Source: Apostichopus japonicus
Taxonomy: Eukaryota > Echinodermata > Holothuroidea > Aspidochirotida > Stichopodidae
Length of the DNA: 64,000 nucleotides
NCBI RefSeq assembly: GCF_037975245.1
Contig: NC_092569.1
Location: 10,029,001-10,093,000 of the forward strand
Direction: 5' to 3'
Within the stretch, counting starts at the first letter, position 1, and each line of letters starts with the position of its first letter. The notes under the pieces are model-generated. The model saw only the letters and a list, made by a program, of their open reading frames with translations, ran no database searches and was not told the origin of the DNA. Made by a program: the position numbers and the translations under genes. This document shows positions 35,401-50,400 of this stretch, in pieces.

Positions 35401-38400
35401 TTAGCAGTGATGCTGTCTTCATAATTTGGTTTGACGTTATTTAAGAAACAAAAGTTATTTACACTCGTAGATCTGTCAACATTACCAGAGTTTCAGCTAG
35501 AGAGACTTGCTTGGAGGGAATGGCGAATGTTCTCACGTGTAAATGATGTGTCATGTTTGTAACGAGTGTCATGTTTGTTATGTTTGTAACGAGTTTCCAA
35601 GCCAAACCTTTGTAATTATTCCCGGCGTCTAAAATTGTTCATGATTATTCTTTTCTATCCATTTACTAATTTGTGACATAAATCCATGACAATGAAACGG
35701 AAGATTTACAACAACGATGGACTCAACCATGTAACGAAGGAAAGGGTACCATCCCCTCCCTTCCCCTCCCCCTTCCCCTCCTTCCCTTGCTGTTTCACCA
35801 GTGCACCACTTCACGCGGTTGCCTAACGCCTAACAGTAAATCGAATTAAACTAACAAGCAATTCAAAACTCAACTAAGACAACACAAAATATAATATGTA
35901 AGACTTTAAAAACTTATTTCGAGCTGTATAAATCTATTTCGCTCTGAAATTTTTTTCGCTCTGACCAAAACTTCCATCAAATCACTTTGTTGAAGGAATA
36001 AAACACATAACAAAATCAGAGAGATCATTGTTACCGTTGTCCTATAAAAGAACATTTTGTGTTCTGTTCAACAGACGCGAATTTATGGCACACCCCACTA
36101 TGTTGTCGATGTTACCCCCGCCCCATCCCCCACCACTAGTCCTAATGCAAGTTCGCGAGTGTGTAAAGGGATCGAAACATATTATTGACCACTACTTTTC
36201 ATCTAAGTTCTTCCAATAAAGAAGCATTTAAGTGACTTGATCTAACTCACGCTTTTTCATGCGCGAAGGTAGCACAAATTAAATTCTTTGCGCGTAATTG
36301 GATTTTCTAACGAAATTGAACTCAATTCGCTGAAACACGATATTAACGGTAGCGTGTAAAATGAAGTGCTAGGAGTTGCGCACAATTTCCTGCGCGTAAT
36401 CCCATTTGAACAAGTTACACGACAAAACGAGACAAATTCGCACGCGCTTCCTAAATTGGTCAATGTTACCAATGGCTGAGAATTTGAAGCTGTCCTTTTG
36501 GGGCACGGGTTCCAAAACTGTCTGTGGTAAACCAAGACTATAGCTCTCGTGCTATTGCCTGGAATATTGTTTTCTTAACACGTAGAATGCTTGTAGAATA
36601 CCTATGATTTAAAGCCGATTGAAGAAATTTAGATCTGTTGTATATATAACACACAGTCTGTTAGTGTACGACACGCTACCTTTTGGCAACACACTAGGCC
36701 GATGGGTTGCAATGCCCAGTTCAATATGTTCATCCACGGCCCCAAATGTACAGGAGCCCAACGGTTGGTTCACAAATTAACAAGCCAACAGATCACAACT
36801 GCTAGTCATGTGTTTACATGAATCATTGAATCATGAATCATGAATCATTATATGAATCATCTTGAATCATTGAATCATGAATCATCATATGCAAGCGTGG
36901 CGTACATACAAGATCAAACATTAGTACAAATCCCCCGTGGTGGAAACAGGGGGAGAAAAGGCCATGATTTGCCCTTTTTTAAACAATTTTTTTTTTTACT
37001 AAATTATAATCACGATAGCATAACTTTGCATCTATACGCCCCCTATACCGTATAATACAATTTCTCGTAGGTGCCATGTTTTCAAGTGAACGTTATGTAA
37101 AGTAGGTATATTGGACCCCAGCTCTCACTCTTGAACTGGGGTAACTGAAACCCAAGCTACGTTACTGAAACTGGGCATGTAAGTCGGTTAAGGGAGTAAT
37201 AATAAACATACTCAAGAAATTCTGGAAGTTTCAGTCGCGATAACATGATGAGCATTTGAACCACTTAGAAGAGAGAGAAAAAAGCAACACCCAATTATTG
37301 AAGAAATATTTTGTCATTTTACAGAAGGCATATGACGAGAGGCAGTGGCTGAGCTAGGGGTATTGGTCGGGGGGGGGGGGCGAGAATTGTCTGAGTTGGG
37401 GCCCTGTTGACACTATCTAAGCGGAGCACCACCACTGGTTGGCGCGGATCGTACAGACATTTTTTGAGTAAAGATACTCCCTAGATCGCCGGAAATGACC
37501 CTTTCCGGACTTTGCTAATTGGCAGATAAACGAAGAATAAATAGGTGTCATCGCCATTTTGTCAGAAAATTACAACAACAAAATGTGACAAATGTCAATA
37601 GGTATTTGAGAGCGCAATAAAAAAGTCAATAATCGCGAATATACGTAGCCTAAAAAGTGGTAAAAAGCTGAAAAGGGCGCCAGCAGTCCATCTGAGTCCG
37701 TCAGGGGGGGGGGATACGCCCCCTCTGATTGTATGGACGCTCCGCCACTGACGAGAGGAAACGTGAAATGGGAGGAACTAACGCTAGTAGATGCATCGAC
37801 ATGAGCGTTCACAGAGAAGGTAAAGTCGGTTATACAGGGACTTTACATTGTGTATTGCCCTGACTTTGCCAAGATTAATAGTATGATCTATAACACGGAA
37901 ACAGCTACCTAATGAAAACAACAGGGTTATCCGCGTGCATCCCTTTCGTAATACCGTATATAGTTTTTAAATATTTGCCAAAATATACAACGTCTTTACT
38001 ATAGGGCTTAGTCATCAACTTGAGCAGAAGCCCAAACGAAAACAACAACAGCAGCAACAACAAGTGGTTTGTATCTGCTGTAAAAGCAGAGTATAAATTA
38101 ACTTATGCAGGGAAGGTAGTAATCTTGACACGAGCTTGCAACGCCTGGTCCATCCAAAGAAAAATCACATAAAAAAATAAAGCATGAAAAAAACCCAACA
38201 ATAAAATTAAAACAAAAACACATCTGAGTGAGACACATAAGTGCATGGTTTTGTGGCAAACGATATTTGAGTTTGTATTCTCAAAAGTAGCAGATCTGAA
38301 ACCAATCAGTCTAGTAGCAATTGTGCAATTCATATTTTACCAGTGAGGGGAAAGCAAGGTGGAAGGAGAGGCGATGGAGATGGGGGTATAGGAGTTTGAA

Positions 38401-41400
38401 ATTTTGGCGAATGAGGGGGTTGGAAGGAATTTTTGAGTACCGTTCCTCACATCCTTCTTCACCTCCTCCCCCCCCCCCACCTACACACACAAACACCTTC
38501 CCTTCTCGTGGCCATGCTCGTTTCCATCTCCCTTGACCTTTTCATTCTTATTCTTCATTTTTTCATTAGACCAATGCGACCAAACGCTATAAAGAACCTA
38601 AATGTGAGTATTTTGATGTGTATCATTTTTCTGATGTTGGATCTGTATCATTTAATGTAAGTTCATTATAGTTAAAGTTTCTACAAATGCTATGCGTTGC
38701 TCGCCATCACAATGCATGAGATAGTTTGAATGTTGCCAGTGACTTAGCAAGGAGCAGCAGGGACCCAACACAGCAATGAAAATTGGCCCTCAATGGAGAG
38801 TCTTCTAAGCCAAAGCCATGGCTGGGCTTCAGTGAGTATTTGTTTTCATTATTTTGAAGACATCAAGATGCCCGGATATGACACTCTGAAGCTTTCTCAC
38901 TTCCGGACAGAATTTCGTTTGAATTTCCATTTCGACTGGCCCTATATCGAGAGAGAATGTTAAGAGCTGAACTAAACAGTATTTTCATATATAAGAAGAT
39001 TAATAGAATCATCATATCTTTAAACCCAGTCCTCTAATAGTTTTTATAAAATATAAAGGCTTTTGTCACCTTAAACGCAATATTAATCAGTTATATATTA
39101 AACAAGGATATTAAAACAATTTCAAGTAAGTTAAAAAAAAAAAATAAAATAAAACGTGGAAGGGAATTTTATAATTTTAACATTAACTTTATATGTGACG
39201 TTGTTAATACGTTTCTATGATTCATACACAACTCATTTCCGTAAAACACCCAGCTTGAATTTTACTATGAATTGAATTTGTCTTTTTTTAGTGAGCCTGA
39301 TTTCCGATTCATGGACCCACCTTGTCCCCCTACCCATGGTCCCGGTCTGACGCATTGGTTTATAGCTACGTGTTGTCGTCTTTAAGGGCAATTCTAATGG
39401 CGAGGCGTACCGATTTCCATCCATAGTTGTTATTGATTTTTATTTGTCTATGTACAACTTGGCGAAATATTTACGTTTTATTTGAGACTAAAAGGAAAGA
39501 ATTTGAAATCCCATGTTAAGCCCATTGACTTGGTTTATGTATTTCTGTGTATTCACTCTAATTATTTAATTATTAAAATTACAAATTAAAATGAGAAAAA
39601 AACTGTCGTAAAGACTTTTAATTCCACATAATTTGTTTTGTTTGTCGAGCGTCATTCTTTCCGCATCGACATGTACTATTAACTTAAATCTATAAAGTAT
39701 TTGCATCGATTACAATTTATTCTTATGTATAATAAAGAAGAGATGATAATTTTCTTCTCTTCTGATCTGGTATAGATTATACTCTGTACTTGTATGAGTT
39801 TGCGAGGGATTGTGAGGATGCAGTGCATGATGATTGCGGAACGTCCAGATTGAGTGGTGATTACCTCATTCAACCAGACGGTTATAATGATCAACCCTTC
39901 AAGGCTTACTGTGACTGCAGCCAGAACGATGGTACGGCATGGACGGTACGTAACGTAGAATGTGTCGAGTTCATTGCATTGTAAAATGTGTGTAAGATAC
40001 TTCTTTAGTTTACAATGGTAATTGTCTTCAAGGAAATCACGTGATATCTATCACTCAGCGGTCAAGTATGTCAAAAAGAGCAGAAAGTCTGAACAGAATA
40101 AGTTGAAAGAGCGAGGAAGTTAATCCCGGTTTAGCTCTTCCTCCCAATTTTGTCGTAAAATTTTACTTAAATTCTTACAAATATACTACTAATTGCAGAA
40201 AATTTGTTTGAATTCGACGAAGTTTCTTAAATTCATCTCAGAGAACATCCCGTGTCTTCAAGCTTAAAATTACTTCACCTTCTTGACATCGTTTCTCCAT
40301 GCAGAGCAAGGAGGAGGGAGGTATCGTGGCATCCGGTACAACAAAATGTCTATACACATCAGTGTTGTAGTCTAAGAGCTTTATTCGAGTACCAAATACT
40401 TTCGGGTACCAAGTATCATAGTCCAAGTTTACAGCAGAATAGAATCCGAGTGCCTAGTGGGCACACGACTCTGCTACATATACATTCGGAGTACTTCGGA
40501 GTACTCACCCATCTGGAATCTATGCATGCTAAGTTCTTCAATACCGCCCCATTACCTTCGGGGAAACATTTTTTTAACTTAAGTTTTGATTTTTATCTTT
40601 CACTCACTAGATAATACAAAGACGAGCGGATTTAGATTCGACAGTAACATTTAATCGGAGTTGGGAAGACTACCGACTTGGATTCGGATTATCTCCAAAT
40701 GACTTTTGGATTGGCAATGAAAAGCTCTCATACTTAACCAATCAGAATACATATCAGTTACGGATCGATATGACGACATCTAATGGTTCATCCATCCATG
40801 TGACATATGACAACTTTCGCATAAGTGACGAATTTAGCGGTTACAAACTATTGTCGACAGGTAAGTTTAACTTTTCATCAGAAGATGGTGTTATAGAGAG
40901 CTGTCCACACAACATGCGTTATGGTTACTGTGTCTCCCAGAGAATTTGTCCGGATCCTGATGACAGCATTCCTTGTCGCCGCAATGAGGAATCTTGTTTT
41001 TGTCCAGAAGAGTTCCAGTTGAATGGAGATGAATGTGTTGCCCAGGGCGAATGTGATGACTGTTTTCTTGAGGGAACAGAGACCGAGGAAGGTGTCACAA
41101 TTGAGGTAGGTAACCTTGAAGGGATAGGTCACCTCTTTCTTGTTTACTAAGAATACACTCTAATTTCAAAAGTGGAAAATCTACTTATGTGTACAAAAAT
41201 AATATAAATGACCTTTGAAAACGAGACCTGATAACATGCACAGAATGTGAGTAAAATGGCGTCACAGATACATAACTGTAAAGTGCTACCCGTGAAATGT
41301 TTCTTAATATTTCCTCTACTTGGCTTGCACTGTAAAAACACTTGGGTCATTTTTTGACCCAAATTTGACCCAGCAACTTAGTGGAATCTCCACCAGCCCA

Positions 41401-44400
41401 GGTTTGGGTCAATTTGACCAAGGTTCTGTGTCATTTGACATCTGACCTAAAACTGGGTTATTTTGACCCATACGCTACTTTGACCCATATGCTACTTTGA
41501 CCCAGCTTTTGACCCAGTGGTTAGTGCAATCTCCACCAGCCCAGCAGATTGGGTCAAAAAAATTGACCACGTAAATGGGTCAAGCTGAATTTACATTTGC
41601 AGTTGCAGGAAGTCTATGAAAGAAATGACATAAGACTTCGATTCCTAAAGATAAATTAATTTATTCAAATCACAAAGTGGTGTTACAATAAAGCATGCAA
41701 TTTCTTCTATTTCACATATAATTATCGATATTCGTTTTGTTTTATTCCAACTAGAACATCATAGTAACAGTAAAAATCAGAGTAATGTGATACTCATAAA
41801 ACTAAACAAACAATGAACACAAGAACATAGGCTAAGGCTAATGTACCAATTGAGAATCATTGGAAATTAAGCAATGTTCCTAAAAATCCTGACATACTTA
41901 ACTGAAAAAAACTGATCATTTATTCATGTGCGCAAACTTTAGTTCACTGAGGAATATGTTCTGTACTACTTGAAGGACTTTAATTGTTGATCTCACAGCT
42001 AGGTTTGCTGCAGTGTTTGTAATCGAGACTGGAGCATGCACTCACTCTCTACTTGTATCCGTAGTCACTGTCGTAATTTGATTATTAGCTAGCATTTCTA
42101 ATTGTTTTTAAAGAATATAAATAAACAACATTCCATAGTTATCAATTGTATAAAATGTTAGGTATACAAAGAAGACATGTAGTACATCAATGGTGGCTGT
42201 AAGAAATCAAATATTTTGGAAAGCTCAATGTTTGGTGGGGGCTTTGTCATGGTCAAAAGTCAAAGAAAATATCAAACATATTTTGCAGTGGGTTGGTGGG
42301 GCAAGACAAACCCCAGCTGCCAATTAATAAAATCTTGCAAGCATGTCCCAAAGGTGATAATTTCCTCAGTAGTTCTTGTACCAAAACAGCATTAGACTTG
42401 AATGAGGAAAAGCTGTTTATAACATACAGTACAAGACTTGCAATCACTGAAAAGTCATCAATAAATGGAAACACTGTGAATGAATATTTTTGCACCACCA
42501 ATATGTTACAATATGTATTAAATTTTCAGTTGCTCAGGCAAAAAATGTACATCAGTCATGCTTTTGGCTAGTTGTGCATGTATGATGTATGGTGGAACAC
42601 TAGTTTGCACCACTGTTTGTGAGGCAGTTCTGCTTCTTTGGTCCCTTTAAACTTAACAATAACAAATACCAAATGAAACTTAAACCCTTGTTCAAGGTAA
42701 TATAACATGCAAACATAAATAGCAAACAACTTTGTCACATTATGTAAATTAAAAAAACCTCATGTAATCATCCCATCACGTTAATGACCATCAACTAAGT
42801 GTTAACCTAATGTTGCACTGCCCAAGGTTTACAGGAGATATGTTCATATCCCTTATATGTGTTTTGAGAAAATTATACGATAAAAGGTTACAATGTATAA
42901 AAAACCAAATAAATCATATTAAACACTACTTTTGACAAAGTTGTTTACATACCTTTTTTTCTCTTACTGACTACTTAAAAAAGCACGTAGGCTTCTTACT
43001 GAAGGGGATGTCGAAACCTTTCCTTTCCCTTCACTAAGCTTAAGAGGAATTTGTGTATAAATTCCCAGGTTGTTTGACACTGGCAGGGGTAGGCTATGTC
43101 AAACAAGTACAATGATTTGAAACAATTATCAAAAGCTGCAATCAAATCTGTTGCTGGCAGAGCAACCCCTTCGATGATCACAAATGACTGAGTCGGATAC
43201 CTTCTATCACCAAATGCAAGGACGAATGGCTGCTTTCGAGTTCTATCTTGCTTAAGCTCATCTTCCATGAATTGAGGAAGATTGGTCCCAACCTTTGGAA
43301 GAAAGAAAATAAATTGCTGCTTTCAATGCACACTTAATTCTGTTGTCACTAATTTAAATAATTAGCAAATCTTTTCACTTGAATCATTACCATAGCAGAT
43401 TTAAGATTCTGTTGACCTCAAATGACCTTGGACCTCCATGAAAAAATAGAGGGATCAACTACTCACAAAGGGCTACCTACATACTAAGTTGAAGGTTCAA
43501 GCAACTTAACTTGGCACCTGACTATTATAAGTGAACAATCATCATGACATTTTATGCGATTTAATTACATACCAGTAGGAATGACTGAGGATGTAGGAAT
43601 ATCAGTTACTTAGCCTACACAGTTAAAAGAAATTGACCCATATCCCTTACTGAGTATATTGCATGTAGACTGTTCAAGATAATGGTATTAGTACCTTTTG
43701 GATCTGTTTTTATGTTGAACTTTACAGGTGTAGGCTTCTTTACTTCTTTCGGTGTTGCTTCTTGTTTCTTAAAGGCATGGGATCGTTTTCGGGCAATCTT
43801 TCCTCAAGATAGTCTGTAGCATAGCCTGTAGCAGGATGTTTCCCATGGGCTTTTGTGTACCATGCTACCTATAGTCCACAAATAAAAATAGGACATATAT
43901 AGTTAACTTCAATTGTTCAATTACACTGACTATAGTCTTGGCAAAGACTGTTTGTTGGAGTATATCATATTTACTGCAGTGGCATAACCAGTAGGGGAAA
44001 TGCCCCCAATTGGTCACCCCCATCCGCCCCAAATTGACATACAAGTAAATTAGTAAGATAGAAATGATAAACCATTTTACATCTTGTCCACCCCTTAAAT
44101 ACAAGAATTTTATCCCTCCCCTTACACCCCTTCCCCATATCTTGTCCCCCTCCCCTTGCACAGACTCCTTGCTACCCTTCAGCTCTCCCCCAACCCCTCT
44201 AAAAAGTCTGATTATGCTACTGTTTTACTACATTTAATAGCACACTTTTATCTCTCTGTTCAGCAAGATAGCTATTAACAAGTAACATTATACTAGTCTT
44301 AGCCTCTAACGTTATATTTAGTTAAACTTTCGTAGTGATGTTAGGCCTATGCTTTATCAAAGACCAAACGTTAGGTCTAACATTACAGCTATCTATGTAT

Positions 44401-47400
44401 CACTATCACTGTATCAGGGTAATTATGGGCTTGTCTGAACCACGGCGCTCGCAGCACTAATAACATGTTACTTAGGCCTAGCCTATCATCAGATCTACAA
44501 TGGTATACTATAATATAATATTTAACTAATTAACGTTGCGAGCGCCTGTGGCCTGAACTAGTCAGCATGCTTTGGCGGATATTTACCTTTGAATATTGGT
44601 ATTTACATTGGCAAACCCCAGTCATCAAGGATGGAACTAACAAACGTGTCCATTTTCAGAGCCCATAAAAGTTTTTGATTCAACTTAGACTGCCTTCTTG
44701 GTCCTGAATTTACGCATGGTTTGTAGATTTGTGTGACGGTGTTCAGCTGTCGTCTACGAAAGGCGTCATGCAAAAACGCTGATAGTGGTCACATGACATA
44801 ACTTATCCAATGAGAAAAGTCTTTGAGAGTGACCCAGTGCAAAAAGTCAAACTTTCATCGAGCTATTTCACAATTTCAAACAATCTTGCGTAATAACTCA
44901 ACCGATACGACCCATTTCTGGGTACAGTATGGCTGACTCAGCAGATGGGTCACACAAAATGACCCAGGTGTTTTTACAGTGTGGTGAATGTATTGAAACT
45001 TTGAAAGTTACAGTAGACATGTGTAACTTCACCCTTTTGGGAAGACCATAAATACCTCATGAGTAAAAGAACGACGATCAACAGAATTTTAATTTTGATA
45101 GGTAATAATCAACAACAAAAGAGTGTGGGGGGTTGCTATCTTTTTGTAGCATGGTTAACAATAAACAATATCAATACATATTATTGAGAGCATACTAACA
45201 CTTAAGTGATATGGCCGGTGTGTATCGCTTTATAGCATAACGATTGGTGGTTGTGGAATGAGAAAGTGTCCCTCTGATGTTGTGCCCTTTTTGGAAGCTT
45301 CCTATCCCCCGGAACTGGACTATCATTGTCTTTGCGTTAGACTAGTAGTCCAGCGACCGATTGATAAGCTTCATATGTTGTAATAAAATTATCGTTGATT
45401 ATGCAATTCCAGCATTGTGTTTTTGAGTTTTTTATCCTAGTTGTAATTGTCAAGGTTTGTAACACAATAAACTTGAAGGAAACAGGTATGATTTCATAGT
45501 TAGACACTGATAGCAAAAATGTTTTGTTTTTCTTTAATATTTCACTTTATTGTTTTGAACGTTGGATTGAATAAGGCTTCATCTTTGTTTGAGGAGCTGT
45601 AAAGTTATCAATACCTAAAATGACTGTATAGTGTATTATATGTAATAATGCATTCCCGATCATGAAGAAAAATAAATTAAGAATGTAAAAAAAAATGTAA
45701 GTCAAACCAATTTGGCCGTTTGCATGTTTGTGATCATCTCTGTTTCCTTCATGCTCGCTTTTCAACTTCAAATGGTATTTCGAAAACGATGCGTAAGAAT
45801 TGAATGTGAATTTCATATGAGGATGCTTAGAATATTTTCTACTTTTCATTAGCCAGCAACAAATGTTCCTCATCAATATAATCTTTAACAGTTAATACGT
45901 TTTGTTTTTTATTTATTTTTTTCTTCTTCTCTTCTTTTTTTGTTCTTTAGGCAGGTGGGTCATATGTTTCTCCGTCTTGTTCTCGGAATTGCTCGTGTGT
46001 TGATGGTAACGTTACCTGTGTAAATTACATGTGCAGTGTTAACGCCACCTGCAACGCCACCCGAAACAACGCCGGTCAGTGTTATTGTAAAACAGGTTAC
46101 GTAGGTGATGGCACAGTGTGCCGATATCCGAAAGACTGTTTGGAGATATTCGAACATGATGACATGGCAGAAAGTCGCGTCGTCACCATCCAACCAAACA
46201 AAAACAGGGAAACCACATTGGAAGTCTTCTGTGACGATGGTGGGTGGACGGTACGTATGACGTGCATTTTACGTTTAGTAATGTTATGGGATGTGTTCAT
46301 GTATTAGTGTTATAGTCTAATAGCTTTATTCGAGTACCATGTACGTTCGAGTACCAAATACTTTCGGGTACCAAGCATCATAGTCCAAGTTTACAGCAGA
46401 ACAGAATCCGAGTGCCGATTGGGCACACGACTAGGCAACATATACATTCGGAGTACTTTTGATTTATTAAATTGTCCAGAAATACAGGCTACAATATACA
46501 AGGCATTGATATGATAACCGTCAACAAAGTGAGCGGCTCATATTATGTATATTTCTCCCATTTCGGTTTTCCCGAAAGGGAAAACTATGGAGTCACTCTT
46601 ACCGACCTTGCAAAATTTGTAAGGGAACCTCGGATTGCAAAGTCGGCAGTGGCTACAACGTGGATCGCAAAGTCGGTACCTAGGCCTACTACTGCGGTTA
46701 GATTCGTCCAACACGACAGCATACAGAAACGTTGTACTCAAAGCCGAAGCCAGAGTGAATTAATCAGGTCACACATCTGGAGTCTATGCATGCTAAGTTA
46801 TTCAATACCGCCCCCATTTCCTTCGGGGAAACATTTTTTTAACTTAAGTTTAGATTTTTATCTTTCACTCAATAGCTAATACAAAGAAGAGCGGATTTGG
46901 ATTCGACAGTAACATTTAATCGGAGTTGGGAAGACTACCGACTTGGATTCGGATTATCTCCAAATGACTTTTGGATTGGCAATGAAAAGCTCTCATATTT
47001 AACCAATCAGAAAACATATCAGTTACGGATCGATATGACGACATCTAATGGTTCATCCATCCACGTGACCTATGACAACTTTCGCATAAGTGACGACGAA
47101 TTAAGCGGTTACAAACTATTGTCGACAGGTAAGTTTACCTTTTCATCAGAAGATGGTGTTATAGAGAGCTGTCCACACAACATGCGTTATGGTTACTGTG
47201 TCTCCCAGAGAATTTGTCCGGATCCTGATGACAGCATTCCTTGTCGCCGCAATGAGGAATCTTGTTTTTGTCCAGAAGAGTTCCAGTTGAATGGAGATGA
47301 ATGTGTTGCCCCGGGCGAATGTGATGACTGTTTTCTTGAGGGAACAGAGACCGAGGAAGGTGTCACAATTGAGGTAGGTAACCTTGAAGGGAGAGGTCAC

Positions 47401-50400
47401 CTCTTTCTTGTTTACTAAGAATACACTCTAATTTCAAAAGTGGAAAATCTACTTATGTGTACAAAAAATAATATCAATGACCTTTGAAAACGAGACCTGA
47501 TAACATGCACAGAATGTGAGTAAAATGGCGTCACAGATACATAACTGTAAAGTGCTACCCGTGAAATGTCTCTTAATGTTTCCTCTACTTGGCTTGGTGA
47601 ATGTATTGAAACTTTGAAAGTTACAGTAGACATGTGTAACTTCACCCTTTTGGGAAGACCATAAATACTTCATGAGTAAAAGAACGACGATCAACAGAAT
47701 TTTAATTTTGATAGGTAATAATCAACAACAAAAGAGTGTGGGGGGTTGCTATCTTTTTGTAGAATGGTTAACAATAAACAATATCAATAAATAGTATTGA
47801 TAGCATACTAACCCGTAAGTGATATGGCCGGTGTGTATCGCTTTATAGCATAACGATTGGTGGTTGTGGAATGAGAAAGTGTCCCTCTGATGTTGTGCCC
47901 TTTTTGAAAGCTTCCTATCCCCCGGAACTGGACTATCATTATCTTTGCGTTAGACTAGTAGTCCAGCGACCGATTAATAAGCTTCATATGTTGTTATAAA
48001 ATTATTGTTAATTATGCAATTCCAGCATTGTGTTTTTGAGTTTTTTATCCTAGTTGTAATTGTCAAGGTTTGTAACACAATAAACTATGGGGAAACAGGT
48101 ATGATTTCATAGTTAGACACTGATAGCAAAAATGTTTTGTTTTTCTTTAATATTTCACTTTATTGTTTTGAACGTTGGATTGGATAAGGCTTCATCTTTG
48201 TTTGAGGAGCTGTAAAGTTATCAATACCCAAAATGACTGTATAGTGTATTATATGTAATAATGCATTCCCGATCATGAAGAAAAATAAATTAAGAATGTA
48301 AAAAAAAATGTAAGTCAAACCAATTTGGCCGTTTGCATGTTTGTGATCATCTCTGTTTCCTTCATGCTCGCTTTTCAACTTCAAATGGTATTTCGAAAAC
48401 GATGCGTAAGAATTGAATGTGAATTTCATATGAGGATGCTTAGAATATTTTCTATTTTTCATTAGCCAGCAACAAATGTTCCTCATCAATATAATCTTTA
48501 ACAGTTAATACGTTTTGTTTTTTATTTATTTTTTCTTCTTCTCTTCTTTTTTTGTTCTTTAGGCAGGTGGGTCATATGTTTCTCCGTCTTGTTCTCGGAA
48601 TTGCTCGTGTGTTGATGGTAACGTTACCTGTGTGAATTACATGTGCAGTGTTAACGCCACCTGCAACGCCACCCGAAACAACGCCGGTCAGTGTTATTGT
48701 AAAACAGGTTACGTAGGTGATGGCACAGTGTGCCGATATCCGAAAGACTGTTTGGAGATATTCGAACATGATGACATGGCAGAAAGTCGCGTCTACACCA
48801 TCCAACCAAATAAAAACAGGGAAACCACATTGGAAGTCTTCTGTGACGATGGTGGGTGGACGGTACGTATGACGTGCATTTTACGTATAGTAATGTTATG
48901 GGATGTGTTCATGTATTAGTGTTATAGTCTAATAGCTTTATTCGAGTACCATGTACGTTTGAGTACCAAATACTTTCGGGTACCAAGCATCATAGTCCAA
49001 GTTTACAGCAGAACAGAATCCGAGTGCCGATTGGGCACACGACTAGGCAACATATACATTCGGAGTACTTTTGATTTATTAAATTGTCCAGAAATACAGG
49101 CTACAATATACAAGGCATTGATATGATAACCGTCAACAAAGTGAGCGGCTCATATTATGTATATTTCTCCCATTTCGGTTTTCCCGAAAGGGAAAACTAT
49201 GGAGTCACTCTTACCGACCTTGCAAAATTTGTAAGGGAACCTCGGATTGCAAAGTCGGCAGTGGCTACAACGTGGATCGCAAAGTCGGTACCTAGGCCTA
49301 CTACTGCGGTTAGATTCGTCCAACACGACAGCATACAGAAACGTTGTACTCAAAGCCGAAGCCAGAGTGAATTAATCAGGTCACACATCTGGAGTCTATG
49401 CATGCTAAGTTATTCAATACCGCCCCCATTTCCTTCGGGGAAACATTTTTTTAACTTAAGTTTAGATTTTTATCTTTCACTCAATAGCTAATACAAAGAA
49501 GAGCGGATTTGGATTCGACAGTAACATTTAATCGGAGTTGGGAAGACTACCGACTTGGATTCGGATTATCTCCAAATGACTTTTGGATTGGCAATGAAAA
49601 GCTCTCATATATAACCAATCAGAAAACATATCAGTTACGGATCGATATGACGACATCTAATGGTTCATCCATCCACGTGACCTATGACAACTTTCGCATA
49701 AGTGACGACGAATTAAGCGGTTACAAACTATTGTCGACAGGTAAGTTTAACTTTTCATCAGAAGATGGTGTTATAGAGAGCTGTCCACACAACATGCGTT
49801 ATGGTTACTGTGTCTCCCAGAGAATTTGTCCGGATCCTGATGACAGCATTCCTTGTCGCCGCAATGAGGAATCTTGTTTTTGTCCAGAAGAGTTCCAGTT
49901 GAATGGAGATGAATGTGTTGCCCCGGGCGAATGTGATGACTGTTTTCTTGAGGGAACAGAGACCGAGGAAGGTGTCACAATTGAGGTAGGTAACCTTGAA
50001 GGGAGAGGTCACCTCTTTCTTGTTTACTAAGAATACACTCTAATTTCAAAAGTGGAAAATCTACTTATGTGTACAAAAAATAATATCAATGACCTTTGAA
50101 AACGAGACCTGATAACATGCACAGAATGTGAGTAAAATGGCGTCACAGATACATAACTGTAAAGTGCTACCCGTGAAATGTTTCTTAATGTTTCCTCTAC
50201 TTGGCTTGGTGAATGTATTGAAACTTTGAAAGTTACAGTAGACATGTGTAACTTCACCCTTTTGGGAAGACTATAAATACCTCATGAGTATAAGAACGAC
50301 GATCAACAGAATTTTAATTTTGATAGGTAATAATCAACAACAAAAGAGTGTGGGGGGTTGCTATCTTTTTGTAGAATGGTTAACAATAAACAATATCAAT

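Larger units (their letters stand above)
41328..44981. mobile_element. CACTG-ended DNA transposon, 3.65 kb, in FReD intron
   Basis: Ends CACTGTAAAAACACTTGGGT and (reverse complement) CACTGTAAAAACACCTGGGT. TG is duplicated at 41326-41327 and 44982-44983. The empty site is seen in every other unit (..ggcttggtgaatg). Subterminal repeats of TTGACCCA/TGGGTCA cluster at 41340-41585 and 44830-44970. CACTG ends, a 2-bp duplication and subterminal repeats suggest a CACTA/EnSpm-like element. One frame (43268-42996, minus) looks like a protein fragment; no transposase was recognised. Confidence 0.8.
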
